Shown here one piece after another: positions 50,466-60,608 of a DNA stretch of 64,000 nt. This DNA comes from Kocuria turfanensis. GTDB taxonomy: Bacteria > Actinomycetota > Actinomycetes > Actinomycetales > Micrococcaceae. The stretch is taken from assembly GCF_001580365.1 (NCBI RefSeq), contig NZ_CP014480.1, positions 2,295,008 to 2,359,007 of the forward strand, in the 5' to 3' direction. Numbering within the stretch: the first letter of the stretch is position 1; each line of letters begins with the position of its first letter. The notes under the pieces are model-generated. The model was not told where the DNA came from, made no database searches, and saw only the letters and a list, made by a program, of their open reading frames with translations. The position numbers and the translations under genes were made by a program.

Positions 50466-51878
50466 ATGACGCAGCTCCCCGACATCGACGCGATCCATCC
50501 CGCCGCCCTCGACCTGGGGCGGCGGTTCGCCGACGCCGGCCACGAGCTCTCGCTCGTGGGCGGGCCCGTGCGCGACCTCTTCCTCGGCCGGCCCGCCCTG
50601 GACCTGGACTTCACCACCGACGCCACGCCCGACCAGACCCTCGGCGTGGTCGCGGGCTGGGCCGACGCGGTGTGGGAGATCGGCCGGGACTTCGGGACCA
50701 TCGGGATGCGCCGGGGCGACGTGCAGCTCGAGGTCACCACCTACCGGGCCGAGGCGTACGACGCGGACTCCCGCAAACCGCAGGTGGCCTTCGGCACCTC
50801 CCTGGACGACGACCTGTTCCGCCGGGACTTCACGATCAACGCGATGGCGCTGCGACTGCCCGGGCTCGAGCTCGTCGACCCGCACGGCGGGGTCAAGGAC
50901 CTGCACGCCCGGGTGCTGCGCACCCCCGGCGCCCCGGAGGACTCGTTCTCGGACGACCCCCTGCGGATGATGCGCGCCGCCCGCTTCGCCTCCCAGCTCG
51001 ACGTCGAGGTGGCCCCGGAGGTGCGCGCGGCCATGACCGACATGGCGGAGCGGATCGCGATCGTCTCGGCCGAGCGCGTCCGGGACGAGCTCGTCAAGCT
51101 GATCTGCGGGCGCCGGCCCCGGCAGGGGGTCGATCTCCTCGTGGGGACGGGGCTCGCCGCGGTCGTGCTGCCCGAGGTGCCCGCCCTGCAGCTCGAGACG
51201 GACGAGCACCACCGGCACAAGGACGTCTACCAGCACTCCCTCACCGTCCTCGAGCAGGCGGCGGAGCTCGAGTCCGGCCCGGACGGTCCCGTGCCCGCGC
51301 CCGACTTCGCCCTGCGCTTCGCGGCCCTCATGCACGACGTCGGCAAGCCCGCGACCCGCCGCTTCGGGGCCGACGGCGCGGTGAGTTTCCGCCACCACGA
51401 GGTGGTGGGCGCCAAGCTCACCGCGAAGCGGATGCGGGCGCTGCGCTTCGACAACGACACGATCCGCACCGTGAGCCGGCTGGTGGAGCTGCACATGCGC
51501 TTCTACGGCTACGGGGACGCCGGGTGGACCGACTCCGCCGTGCGCCGCTACGTCCGGGACGCGGGGGAGTGCCTCGAGCGGCTGCACCGGCTCACGCGGG
51601 CGGACGTGACCTCCCGGAACCGGCGGAAGGTGGCGCGGCTGTCCGCCGCCTACGACGACCTGGAGCAGCGCATCACCGAGCTCTCCGCGCGGGAGGAGCT
51701 CGACGCGGTGCGGCCCGAGCTGGACGGTCAGCAGATCATGGCCGTGCTCGGCGTCCCCCCGGGTCCCGTGGTCGGGCAGGCCTACCGGTTCCTGCTGGAC
51801 CTGCGTCTCGACGAGGGGGAGCTGGGCCCCGAGGAGGCGGAGCGGCGGCTGCGGGCCTGGGCGGCGGACACTCTGTGA
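50466..51878 (+). CDS. pcnA: CCA tRNA nucleotidyltransferase / poly(A)-polymerase family
   Basis: 470 residues. The head domain has GGPVRDLFLGRPALDLDFTTDATP (about 32-55) with the catalytic DLD aspartates, then RRDFTINAMA; the middle has RMMRAARFASQL; an HD domain follows (HHRHKDVYQHSL, ALMHDVGKPATR). The enzyme adds or repairs the 3' CCA of tRNAs. tRNA-Ile in this window lacks an encoded CCA and so depends on it. ATG at 50466 is chosen; another ATG lies four codons upstream. Its stop overlaps the next start (GTGA). Confidence 0.93.
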   Translation: MTQLPDIDAIHPAALDLGRRFADAGHELSLVGGPVRDLFLGRPALDLDFTTDATPDQTLGVVAGWADAVWEIGRDFGTIGMRRGDVQLEVTTYRAEAYDADSRKPQVAFGTSLDDDLFRRDFTINAMALRLPGLELVDPHGGVKDLHARVLRTPGAPEDSFSDDPLRMMRAARFASQLDVEVAPEVRAAMTDMAERIAIVSAERVRDELVKLICGRRPRQGVDLLVGTGLAAVVLPEVPALQLETDEHHRHKDVYQHSLTVLEQAAELESGPDGPVPAPDFALRFAALMHDVGKPATRRFGADGAVSFRHHEVVGAKLTAKRMRALRFDNDTIRTVSRLVELHMRFYGYGDAGWTDSAVRRYVRDAGECLERLHRLTRADVTSRNRRKVARLSAAYDDLEQRITELSAREELDAVRPELDGQQIMAVLGVPPGPVVGQAYRFLLDLRLDEGELGPEEAERRLRAWAADTL

Positions 51879-52213
51879 GCACCCGGGCGGAGTCCGTCCC
51901 GGACGCCCCCCGCACCGCCCCGGACCCGGGGCGGCACCCCGCGCTGCGGATCGGCCCGAGGACGCCGGCCGGGTTCGCGCTCTGCGCCGCGCTGCTGGAG
52001 CACCCGGTGCCGCAGACGGGCGCCACCGGCGGCCTGGCGTCCGGTGCTGCGGCGACGACCGACGGACATGTCGGTCAAGGCATATACCGCGGCCTCCATG
52101 CCCTGCTTCCGGAGGGCGTCCGGGGCGACGTCGCCCTGCACCCGGTGGCGGTGGCCTCTCCGGGGGCCCGGGTCGCGGCGGACGCGCTGCGCGGACGGCG
52201 GTGGACCGGATGA
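51875..52213 (+). CDS. Small protein of unknown function between pcnA and a membrane glycosyltransferase
   Basis: 112 residues, not recognised. It overlaps pcnA by four bases at the start (GTGA) and the next gene by four at the end (ATGA), which argues that it is a real translated member of the operon. Composition: Pro/Ala-rich N-terminus, then GFALCAALLEHPVP and GIYRGLHALLPEGVRGDVALHPVAV, suggesting a small folded domain after residue 40. No signal peptide or membrane helix. It may be lineage-specific. Confidence 0.55.
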   Translation: MSTRAESVPDAPRTAPDPGRHPALRIGPRTPAGFALCAALLEHPVPQTGATGGLASGAAATTDGHVGQGIYRGLHALLPEGVRGDVALHPVAVASPGARVAADALRGRRWTG

Positions 52214-53433
52214 GCCGGCTGGGCGGGCGCCTCGGCGGACACGGGCTGCAGCTGGCCGGCCTGTGCCTCTACACGGTCATGGTGGCCTACCTGCTGCGGC
52301 TGCCCTGCCGGGTGCCCGGTGGGGCGGCCGCCGAGCAGCTCCCCGCGCTGTGCGCCACCGAGGTGACCCCGGCGGCCACGGCCGGGACGCTGGACGGGTT
52401 CTTCACGGGAGGCCCCGCCGGGGACCAGCCCGCCCTGGTCGGGATGATCACCACGGTGCTCGGGTGGATCGCGGCCCGGCTCTCCGCGCTGCTCGGCACG
52501 GACGTGGGCGGCGGCGTGTTCGCGAACCTGTCCGTGGTGCTGCTGGCCCTCCTGTGGCTGGCCACGGTCGCCGTGGTCTCCGGGCTCTCCGGCCGCCGCC
52601 GGGCCGACGCCTTCGTCCTGGCCCTGGCCCCGGTGGCGGCGCTGGTGGGCTTCACCACGTGGGACCTGTGGGCGGTGCTGCTCATGGTGCTGGCGCTGCT
52701 CCTCCACGTGCGCGGCCGCCCGGGACCGGCCGGGGTGTTCCTCGGCCTGGGGGCGTCCGTGGCGCTGTTCCCCCTGGTGGTCCTGCTGGCCGTGCTGTTC
52801 CTCGCCGCCCGGTACCGCCAGTTCCGGGACTTCGCGGTGGTCCTGGCCGGGACCCTGGCCGCCTGGCTGCTGGTCAACGGCCCGTTCATGATCGCGGCGT
52901 GGGAGCAGTGGCTCGGCCGGTTCCGGGCGGCGGCCGACCGCCCGGTGGCAGGCTCCTCCCTGTGGAGCGTCTGGGGCCGTGCGGACGCCGTGCCCGGGGC
53001 GGCGGAGACCGGGCAGCACGTGGTCCTGGCCCTCGTGCTCGGCTGCGCGGCGGTGCTGGTGCTCACGCTGCTCACCCGCCAGGAGCCCAGCGTCGTCCAG
53101 GTCGCGTTCCTGCTGCTCACCGTGCTGGTGCTCACCGGCCCGGGCTACTCGCTGGTCCACGCGCTGTGGCTCGCCCCGCTGGTGGTGCTCAGCCGGCGCA
53201 ACTGGATCGAGTTCGCGGCCTGGCAGCTCGTCGAGGTGCTGTGGTGGACCACGCTGGTGCTGCCGGAGGCGGCGTGGCCGGTGCTGCCGTGGACCGGCCG
53301 CACCGGCTGGGACGCCCAGGACCTGCTGGCAGCCGTGCGGGTGCTGTTCCTGGTCTGGTTCCTGGTCGTGGTGGCCGTCGACGTCCTGCGCGGACGCCGG
53401 GCGATGCAGATCGGCGTTCCCGAGGCGGAGTGA
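52210..53433 (+). CDS. Multi-pass membrane protein, glycosyltransferase-87-like
   Basis: 407 residues with about nine to ten hydrophobic helices. FTTWDLWAVLLMVLALLLHVRGRPGPAGVFLGLGASVALFPLVVLLAVLFLAARYR (about 150-205) and the extracytoplasmic loops fit the GT-C fold of polyprenyl-phosphate-mannose-dependent mannosyltransferases (GT87, DUF2029), which build lipomannan-type envelope glycolipids. The assignment rests on topology and this motif, not on catalytic residues. The ATG overlaps the previous stop; a GTG three codons upstream is an alternative. It may be the last gene of the pcnA operon. Confidence 0.65.
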   Translation: MSRLGGRLGGHGLQLAGLCLYTVMVAYLLRLPCRVPGGAAAEQLPALCATEVTPAATAGTLDGFFTGGPAGDQPALVGMITTVLGWIAARLSALLGTDVGGGVFANLSVVLLALLWLATVAVVSGLSGRRRADAFVLALAPVAALVGFTTWDLWAVLLMVLALLLHVRGRPGPAGVFLGLGASVALFPLVVLLAVLFLAARYRQFRDFAVVLAGTLAAWLLVNGPFMIAAWEQWLGRFRAAADRPVAGSSLWSVWGRADAVPGAAETGQHVVLALVLGCAAVLVLTLLTRQEPSVVQVAFLLLTVLVLTGPGYSLVHALWLAPLVVLSRRNWIEFAAWQLVEVLWWTTLVLPEAAWPVLPWTGRTGWDAQDLLAAVRVLFLVWFLVVVAVDVLRGRRAMQIGVPEAE

Positions 53434-53575
53434 ACGCCGGCGCCTCCTCCGCCGGAAGAGGGAGACCGGGTCCGCGGAGGGCCGCCGAGCTCATCCTTCC
53501 GAGGGTCCCGGACGGTGTCCCGGGTCCCGTAGGTTGAGGGTGGACCGCAATGACGAGTGCTCGGGAGGAGCGCCG

Positions 53576-54541
53576 GTGATCGAGATCGAGAACCTGACGA
53601 AGACCTACGGTGGCAAGACGGCGGTGGACGACGTCAGCTTCACCGTCCGTCCGGGCCGGGTCACGGGGTTCCTGGGGCCCAACGGCGCCGGCAAGTCGAC
53701 CACCATGCGCCTGCTGGTGGGCCTGGAGTCGGCCACGAGCGGGCACGCCCGCGTCAACGGCCGCCCGTACGCCGAGCACCGCGCCCCGCTCTCGGAGGTC
53801 GGCGTGCTCCTCGACGCCAAGGCCGTCCACCCCCGGCGCACGGCCCGGGCCCACCTGGCCGCGCTCGCCGCGACCCACGGCATCCCCCGCTCCCGCGTCC
53901 AGGAGGTCGTGGACCTCACCGGGCTCGGCGCTGCGGCGGACAAGCGGGTGGGCGGCTTCTCCCTGGGCATGGGCCAGCGGCTGGGCATCGCCGCGGCCCT
54001 GATCGGCGACCCGCACACCGTGGTCCTCGACGAGCCCGTCAACGGCCTCGACCCCGAGGGCGTCGTGTGGGTGCGCCACCTCGCCCGGTATCTCGCCGCG
54101 GAGGGCCGCACCGTCTTCCTCTCCTCCCACCTGATGTCGGAGATGGCCCAGACGGCCGACCACCTCGTGGTGATCGGCCGCGGCCGGATCCTCGCCGACG
54201 CGCCCATCGGGGAGCTCCTGGCCGGGGAGCGCACCCGCACCCGCGTGCGCACCACCGACCGCGAGGCCCTGCGCCGGGCCCTGCGGGAGGAGCACGCCGA
54301 GATCACGGAGTTCGACGACGACGGGGCCCTGGTCACCGGGCCCGCGCCGCGGCGGATCGCCGAGGCCGCCCTGTCCGCCGGGGTGCTGCTCTACGAGCTC
54401 ACCCCGCAGACCGACACCCTCGAGGACGTCTACATGGCCATGACGCAGGACGAGGTCGAGTACCGCTCCGGCGGCGCCCCCGTCGAGACCACCCGGGCGC
54501 CCTGGGCGGGCCCCGCCGCACGAACCGGAGACCGAGCATGA
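53576..54541 (+). CDS. ABC transporter ATP-binding protein (ABC-2 exporter type)
   Basis: 321 residues. Walker A GPNGAGKSTT (about 33-42), signature segment GFSLGMGQRLGIA, Walker B TVVLDEPVNGLDPEG and H-loop SSHLMSEM. The pattern matches the CcmA/BcrA-type ATPases that power ABC-2 exporters for drugs, peptides or lipids. GGGAGGAG precedes the GTG. Its stop overlaps the permease start (ATGA), so the two form one transporter. The C-terminal about 100 residues are the usual extension of this class. Confidence 0.92.
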   Translation: MIEIENLTKTYGGKTAVDDVSFTVRPGRVTGFLGPNGAGKSTTMRLLVGLESATSGHARVNGRPYAEHRAPLSEVGVLLDAKAVHPRRTARAHLAALAATHGIPRSRVQEVVDLTGLGAAADKRVGGFSLGMGQRLGIAAALIGDPHTVVLDEPVNGLDPEGVVWVRHLARYLAAEGRTVFLSSHLMSEMAQTADHLVVIGRGRILADAPIGELLAGERTRTRVRTTDREALRRALREEHAEITEFDDDGALVTGPAPRRIAEAALSAGVLLYELTPQTDTLEDVYMAMTQDEVEYRSGGAPVETTRAPWAGPAARTGDRA

Positions 54542-55554
54542 GCACCAGCACCTCGACCGCGCCCCACCCGGAGACCACCACCCCCGGACCCACCGGGCAC
54601 GCCGGCCCCGCGTTCGACGCCCGGCTGGGCTTCGGCCGGGTCCTGCGCTCGGAGTGGATCAAGTTCCGCTCCCTGCGCTCCCACTGGATCCTGCTCGCCG
54701 TCGCCCTCCTGCTGTCGCTGGGCTTCGGGGCGCTGAGCGCCTGGAGCACCACGTCCCTGCAGAGCTTCAACGATCAGGCCGCGCAGGAGCAGTTCGACGC
54801 CACGCTGGACGGCCGCTCCCCGGAGGAGCTCGGGCTCACCGAGGAGGAAGTCCAGCAGCAGCGGGACGCGATCGTCGCCGAGTCCGACCAGCAGCTCGCC
54901 GAGCAGTCCGGCGTCGCCCTGCCGGAGGGAATGGGCTTCAGCGAGTACCTGGCCATGACCAGCGCCAACGGCGGCCTGCAGCTGGTCATGCTGCTCCTGG
55001 GCGCGCTGGCCGTGCTGTTCATCGGCTCCGAGTACTCCACCGGCGCCGTCCGCACCACCATGACGGCAGTGCCGCGGCGCACCCCGGTGATGCTCGCCAA
55101 GACGGTGGTGCTCTCCGTGGTCGCGTTCCTCTTCGGCGTGCTCAGCGCGTTCCTGTGCCACCTGCTGGTCCAGCCGATCCTGGCCGGCGGGGACCTGGGA
55201 TACGACGTGTGGCAGGAGGCGATCCTGCTCAACATCCTCGCCGTGGGCCTGTTCTACATGATCACCGCGTGGCTGGGCTTCGGACTGGGCGCCCTGCTGA
55301 AGTCCACCACGTGGGGGATCGTGGTGCTCGTGGTGCTGCTGCTGGTCCTGGAGTTCGTCCTCTTCGCCCTGTCCTTCGAGTGGCTCGAGGACGCCAAGCC
55401 CTACTCCCCGGGGGCGGCGAGCACCCAGCTGACCACGGTGTACCAGCCTTCGGACGCCGTGCTCAACCACGTGGAGTCCGGTCTGGTCTACGGCGCCTGG
55501 GGTCTGCTCGTCGTGCTCGCCGGGATCCTCGTGACGAAGAAACGCGCACTGTAG
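54538..55554 (+). CDS. ABC-2-type exporter permease
   Basis: 338 residues; six hydrophobic helices with a large extracytoplasmic loop between the first two (about 75-150), Gln/Glu-rich and probably helical. FGRVLRSEWIKFRSLRSHWILLAVALLLSLGFGAL at the start and GSEYSTGAVRTTMTAVPRRTPVMLAKTVVL are typical of ABC-2 permeases encoded beside BcrA-type ATPases. Cargo unknown. It is translationally coupled to the ATPase. Confidence 0.9.
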   Translation: MSTSTSTAPHPETTTPGPTGHAGPAFDARLGFGRVLRSEWIKFRSLRSHWILLAVALLLSLGFGALSAWSTTSLQSFNDQAAQEQFDATLDGRSPEELGLTEEEVQQQRDAIVAESDQQLAEQSGVALPEGMGFSEYLAMTSANGGLQLVMLLLGALAVLFIGSEYSTGAVRTTMTAVPRRTPVMLAKTVVLSVVAFLFGVLSAFLCHLLVQPILAGGDLGYDVWQEAILLNILAVGLFYMITAWLGFGLGALLKSTTWGIVVLVVLLLVLEFVLFALSFEWLEDAKPYSPGAASTQLTTVYQPSDAVLNHVESGLVYGAWGLLVVLAGILVTKKRAL

Positions 55555-55668
55555 TCCTCCTCCGCCCACCGCCGCGGCGCCGGATCTACGATGTGAGCCG
55601 GTGGGCCGCCGCGCGGCCCGGAGCACCGGCGCGCGCCGGACGAGCTGGCGTCGGACGGGGAGGCTGCG

Positions 55669-56802
55669 GTGACGGTGCCACGGGAACGGGAGCCCGGCGC
55701 GGTCCTCACCGCCGAGGACGCCCACGGGCTGCGCCGGACGCTGCTGACCTGGCTGGCGGCGGTCGTGGTCCTGGTCACCGGGCTGAGCTCGGCGTTCAAC
55801 TGGTTCTTCGTGGACCGCGCCCCCCAGGACCCCGTGCACACCTGGCTGGCCGGCCTCGAGGACGGGCGCTCGCGGCAGCTGCTGTCCCGGGCGGAGGCCG
55901 TGGTCGCGGATCCCACGCTCAACATCTTCGCCAACCGGGTCTACCGCAACGCGGCCGGGCGGATCAGCGGCCACGAGGTGCTGCGCGTGGACGTGCAGGG
56001 CGACCGTGCCGAGATCCGGGCGCGCGTGTGGTGGGACGGGCCCGGGGGCGGGGAGCGCGTCCGGGAGGAGGTGCACACCTACGGCGTGCACCGGGTGGAG
56101 CGCAGCGGTCCCTTCAACGACCACTGGGAGCTGGACTCCCCGGACGTGGCGCCCCTGGCCGTCCACCTCCCGGCACCCCTGGACGAGATCTCCGTCAACG
56201 GGGAGAGCATCCGCCCGGACCCGGACGAGCGCGTGCCGGACCCCACCGGCCCCGGGGGCGCGTGGCGCTTCGAGGCCCTGCCCGGGGACTACGCGATCGG
56301 GCTGCCCGGCAACTCCTACTACCGGGTGCCCGTGCCCCTGCCCCCGGTGCGGGTGGCCTTCCGCGATCCGCGCCCGGCGTCCGTGGACCTGCGGATCGAG
56401 CCCTCCCCGCGGATGTGGCAGGAGACCGAGGAGCGGATCACCCAGTGGCTGCGCACCTGCATGGCCTCGGAGGAGCTCGCCCCCGAGGGCTGTCCGGCCT
56501 CGACGCGCCGCACCGGCCCGGGGGAGTCCCCGGACGCCGCCGCGGGTCTTCCCGACGGGGACGAGGCGGCGGGCCCGGGAATCACCGACGTCCGCTGGCG
56601 GCTCGTCTCCCGGCCCGCCCTGGTGCTGGTCGGCTCGCCGGAGGACCCCCTGCGCTGGGTCGCGGACCCGTACCGGCCCGCCGAGGCGCGGCTGAGCTAC
56701 CTGCAGGACGGCGAGCCGGTCACGGAGCGCGTGGAGTTCCCGGTGCTCGCCACCGTGCGCTCCACCGGGCAGAGCGCGGAGATCAGCGTGGGCCTGGAGT
56801 AG
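55669..56802 (+). CDS. Membrane-anchored extracytoplasmic protein of unknown function
   Basis: 377 residues, not recognised. One membrane helix near the N-terminus (about 25-48, LLTWLAAVVVLVTGLSSAFNWFF), no lipobox, then a large extracytoplasmic part of mostly beta character with a Gly/Pro-rich stretch at about 285-300. The GTG start is internal to a GC-rich leader with GGAGG about 9 bases upstream. It converges with the fusion gene at 56783 and the two coding regions overlap by 20 bases tail to tail. It may act in the envelope with that enzyme, but nothing in the sequence proves this. Confidence 0.7.
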   Translation: MTVPREREPGAVLTAEDAHGLRRTLLTWLAAVVVLVTGLSSAFNWFFVDRAPQDPVHTWLAGLEDGRSRQLLSRAEAVVADPTLNIFANRVYRNAAGRISGHEVLRVDVQGDRAEIRARVWWDGPGGGERVREEVHTYGVHRVERSGPFNDHWELDSPDVAPLAVHLPAPLDEISVNGESIRPDPDERVPDPTGPGGAWRFEALPGDYAIGLPGNSYYRVPVPLPPVRVAFRDPRPASVDLRIEPSPRMWQETEERITQWLRTCMASEELAPEGCPASTRRTGPGESPDAAAGLPDGDEAAGPGITDVRWRLVSRPALVLVGSPEDPLRWVADPYRPAEARLSYLQDGEPVTERVEFPVLATVRSTGQSAEISVGLE

Positions 56803-59404
56803 CCGCGGGCCCGACCGGCTCCGGTGTGCCCGCCCGGGGCCGCCGACGGCGTCCCGGCGCGCGGCCGCCGAGCGCCCCGCCCCCGGGGAGTCCGCCCGCG
56901 AGCATCCCGCTGCGGAGCATCCGGCTGCGGAGCACCCGTTCGGCCAGGAGCCAGTAGGCCACGCCCGCGGCGAGCGAGGCGACCACGGCCAGGACCGGGT
57001 GCACCGGCAGAAGCACGGGATAGACCAGCCAGTGCGTCAGGTAGATGTACAGGGACGCCGCGGCCAGCCGGCCGGTCAGGCGCCGCAGCCCCGCCGGCAC
57101 GGGCAGCGTCGGCGCCCACAGGAGCAGGAGGATGCCCACGGCGAGCGTGCCCTCCCGCAGCGCGCTGTCGAAGTACCCGGGGATGCTCAGCACCGTGAGG
57201 GCCGACACCAGGCACCGCTGCAGCGTGGTCCGGGACCGGGCGGCCGCCCAGCCGAGGGCGAAGATCCAGAACACCGGGGCCGGTTTGGGCAGGCCGGGGT
57301 CCACCAGGTCGTAGCGGCTGAGCAGCCCCACGCCGAGCAGGAGCAGCGGGAAGACGAACGGGAGGCGTCGTTCGGCCCGGTCGGCCCAGGGCAGCGCCAT
57401 GAGGGCCGTGACGGCCACCAGGACGTAGACGAGCATCTCGACGAACCAGAAGTGCCACTGGCTCGTCAGCTCCTGCGGGCCCACGATCCCGTTGAGCAGC
57501 ACCACGTTGGCCGCCGTGTAGTCGTCGGTGAGCAGGTGGGCCACGGCGATGAAGGCCACGGAGGGGACCACGATGCGGCCCAGGCTGCGCACGTGGCGCC
57601 GCAGCCGGGGCAGGCGCCGCCCGGTGAGCTGGAACCGGGCGAAGTTGTAGCCGGCCACCGCGAACAGCAGGTGGGCGGTCTGGAACGTGAACAGCTCCAC
57701 GTGGGTGCAGACGATGCACACGATCGCGACCGCCCGGAGGACGATGCCGGTCTCCAGGAACGACACCAGGCGCCGCCGGGGCCGGGCCGGCCGGGGGACC
57801 AGGTCCCGGACGGGCGTGACGTGCCAGTCCGGCGGCAGGTGCCCGAGGGCCTGCTCCAGCCGGACCGAGGCCGCCACGTAGGACAGCGAGTCGCCCTCGA
57901 GGGAGACGAACGTGTCGTCGTCGCCGGCGTCGGGGCGGTCCAGCACCTCCGCGAAGATCCGCTTGACGTCCTGCGGTCCCTGCGCCGCGCCCTCCGCGGG
58001 CGGGGCCGGAACGGTCCGGGGGGCGGCGAGCGCGGCGACGGCCGGGTAGTCCACCTTCCCGGTGGCCAGGCGGGGCAGCCGTTCCACGGCGTGCACCGCG
58101 ACGGCGGTGCGGGGCAGCCCCACGCTCTGGGCGAGGACCTTGCCCAGCAGCCGCGGTTCGTGGTCGCCCTCGACGGCGACCACGAGGCCTTCGTCCGAGC
58201 CCGGACCCGAGCCGGCGGCCGCCGCCGTCACGCCGAGCTCGGCGAGGGTGCGCTCGACCTGCCCGAGGTCCACGCGCAGGCCCACGATCTTCACGAAGCG
58301 GCTGCGCCGCCCCACGACCTCGTACAGCCCGTCGGGGTGCCGGCGGGCCAGGTCGCCGGTGCGCAGCTCCTCGACGGTGCGCCCGGCGGCGAGGTCGGCC
58401 GGGCGCTCGGCGTAGCCGAGCATGACGTTGGGACCGGTGTAGACGAGCTCGCCGTCGGCCAGGCCCTCCACCGGTTCGAGGCGGAAGGCCCCGCCGGGCA
58501 CGGGGACGCCGATGCACCCGGGGCGCTCGGCCGCCAGGTCCGGGGGCAGATAGGCCATCCGGGCGGTGGCCTCCGTGGCCCCGTACATGACGAACAGGTC
58601 CCAGCCGCGGCGCCGGCCGAGTTCGGCGTAGTGGCGGACCTTCTCGGGGGCCAGCCGCCCGCCGGCCTGGGTGACGCAGCGCAGCCGGGGCAGGTCCATC
58701 TCGGCGAAGCCCACGCGCTCCAGCAGCTCGAAGGTGTAGGGCACCGCGGCGAAGGACGTCGCCCCGTGCTCGCGGAACAGCTCCCAGAAGCAGGGGTCGA
58801 CCACCGACAGGTCGGTCAGCACGAGCCCGGCCCCGCGCAGCAGGTGGCTGTTGATCACCGACAGCCCGTAGCAGTAGGACATCGGCAGCGTGGTCGCGGC
58901 GCGGTCGCCGGGACCGATGGCCAGGTACTCGGCGATCGCCTCGGCGTTGGCGGCCAGGTTCTCGTGCGAGAGGCGCACGAGCTTCGGGGAGCCGGTCGAG
59001 CCGGAGGTGCTCAGCAGCAGCGCCAGATCGGGGTGCAGGTCGTGGCAGGTGCCGCGGCGCCGTTCCTCCACCACGGGGGAGCCGTCCCCGGACCGGAGCA
59101 CGACGTCGGGGTCGTAGGCGGCCACGAGGGAGGCCAGGGCCTCCGGCTTGTCCGCCGGGACCAGCAGCAGGGGGTGGCCCGCGCTGAGGGCGGCGAGATA
59201 GGCGACGAGGGAGTCGAGGTCGTTGGCCGCGGCCAGGACCGCCAGCCGGCGTCCTCCGCCCAGGCGGGCGGCGACGGCGTCGACGCGCTCGGCCAGGTCC
59301 CGGTAGCTCAGCGTCCCGTCCCGGGTGAGGACGGCAGGACGGTCCCCGTGCCGGGCGAGCCCGGCCACGAAGGGGATGCGGGCCAGATCCGGTTGCGTGG
59401 TCAC
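56783..59404 (-). CDS. Adenylation-carrier-acyltransferase fusion (AMP ligase + phosphopantetheine carrier + membrane acyltransferase-3)
   Basis: 873 residues joining three modules. 1) AMP-forming adenylation domain (about 1-460): LLLSTSGSTGSPK (about 129-141), MYGATEATARM (about 273-283), RTGDLARRHPDG (about 348-359), KIVGLRVDLGQVE, and the A10 lysine Lys450 in RLATGKVDY. 2) Carrier domain (about 475-540) with SLEGDSLSY, Ser506 being the phosphopantetheine site. 3) Membrane domain (about 548-840) of about ten helices, with Arg557 and His568 fitting the R-X10-H motif of acyltransferase-3 proteins. The reaction is inferred to be: activate an acid, load it on the carrier, transfer it across or at the membrane to an envelope acceptor. 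The GTG follows AAGGTGG, 22 bases past fbpC. Substrate unknown. Confidence 0.82.
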   Translation of the reverse strand: MTTQPDLARIPFVAGLARHGDRPAVLTRDGTLSYRDLAERVDAVAARLGGGRRLAVLAAANDLDSLVAYLAALSAGHPLLLVPADKPEALASLVAAYDPDVVLRSGDGSPVVEERRRGTCHDLHPDLALLLSTSGSTGSPKLVRLSHENLAANAEAIAEYLAIGPGDRAATTLPMSYCYGLSVINSHLLRGAGLVLTDLSVVDPCFWELFREHGATSFAAVPYTFELLERVGFAEMDLPRLRCVTQAGGRLAPEKVRHYAELGRRRGWDLFVMYGATEATARMAYLPPDLAAERPGCIGVPVPGGAFRLEPVEGLADGELVYTGPNVMLGYAERPADLAAGRTVEELRTGDLARRHPDGLYEVVGRRSRFVKIVGLRVDLGQVERTLAELGVTAAAAGSGPGSDEGLVVAVEGDHEPRLLGKVLAQSVGLPRTAVAVHAVERLPRLATGKVDYPAVAALAAPRTVPAPPAEGAAQGPQDVKRIFAEVLDRPDAGDDDTFVSLEGDSLSYVAASVRLEQALGHLPPDWHVTPVRDLVPRPARPRRRLVSFLETGIVLRAVAIVCIVCTHVELFTFQTAHLLFAVAGYNFARFQLTGRRLPRLRRHVRSLGRIVVPSVAFIAVAHLLTDDYTAANVVLLNGIVGPQELTSQWHFWFVEMLVYVLVAVTALMALPWADRAERRLPFVFPLLLLGVGLLSRYDLVDPGLPKPAPVFWIFALGWAAARSRTTLQRCLVSALTVLSIPGYFDSALREGTLAVGILLLLWAPTLPVPAGLRRLTGRLAAASLYIYLTHWLVYPVLLPVHPVLAVVASLAAGVAYWLLAERVLRSRMLRSGMLAGGLPGGGALGGRAPGRRRRPRAGTPEPVGPAATPGPR

Positions 59405-59426
59405 TGCGCCACCTTAGAAGAATCGA

Positions 59427-60604
<1,178 letters not shown>

Positions 60605-60608
<4 letters not shown>

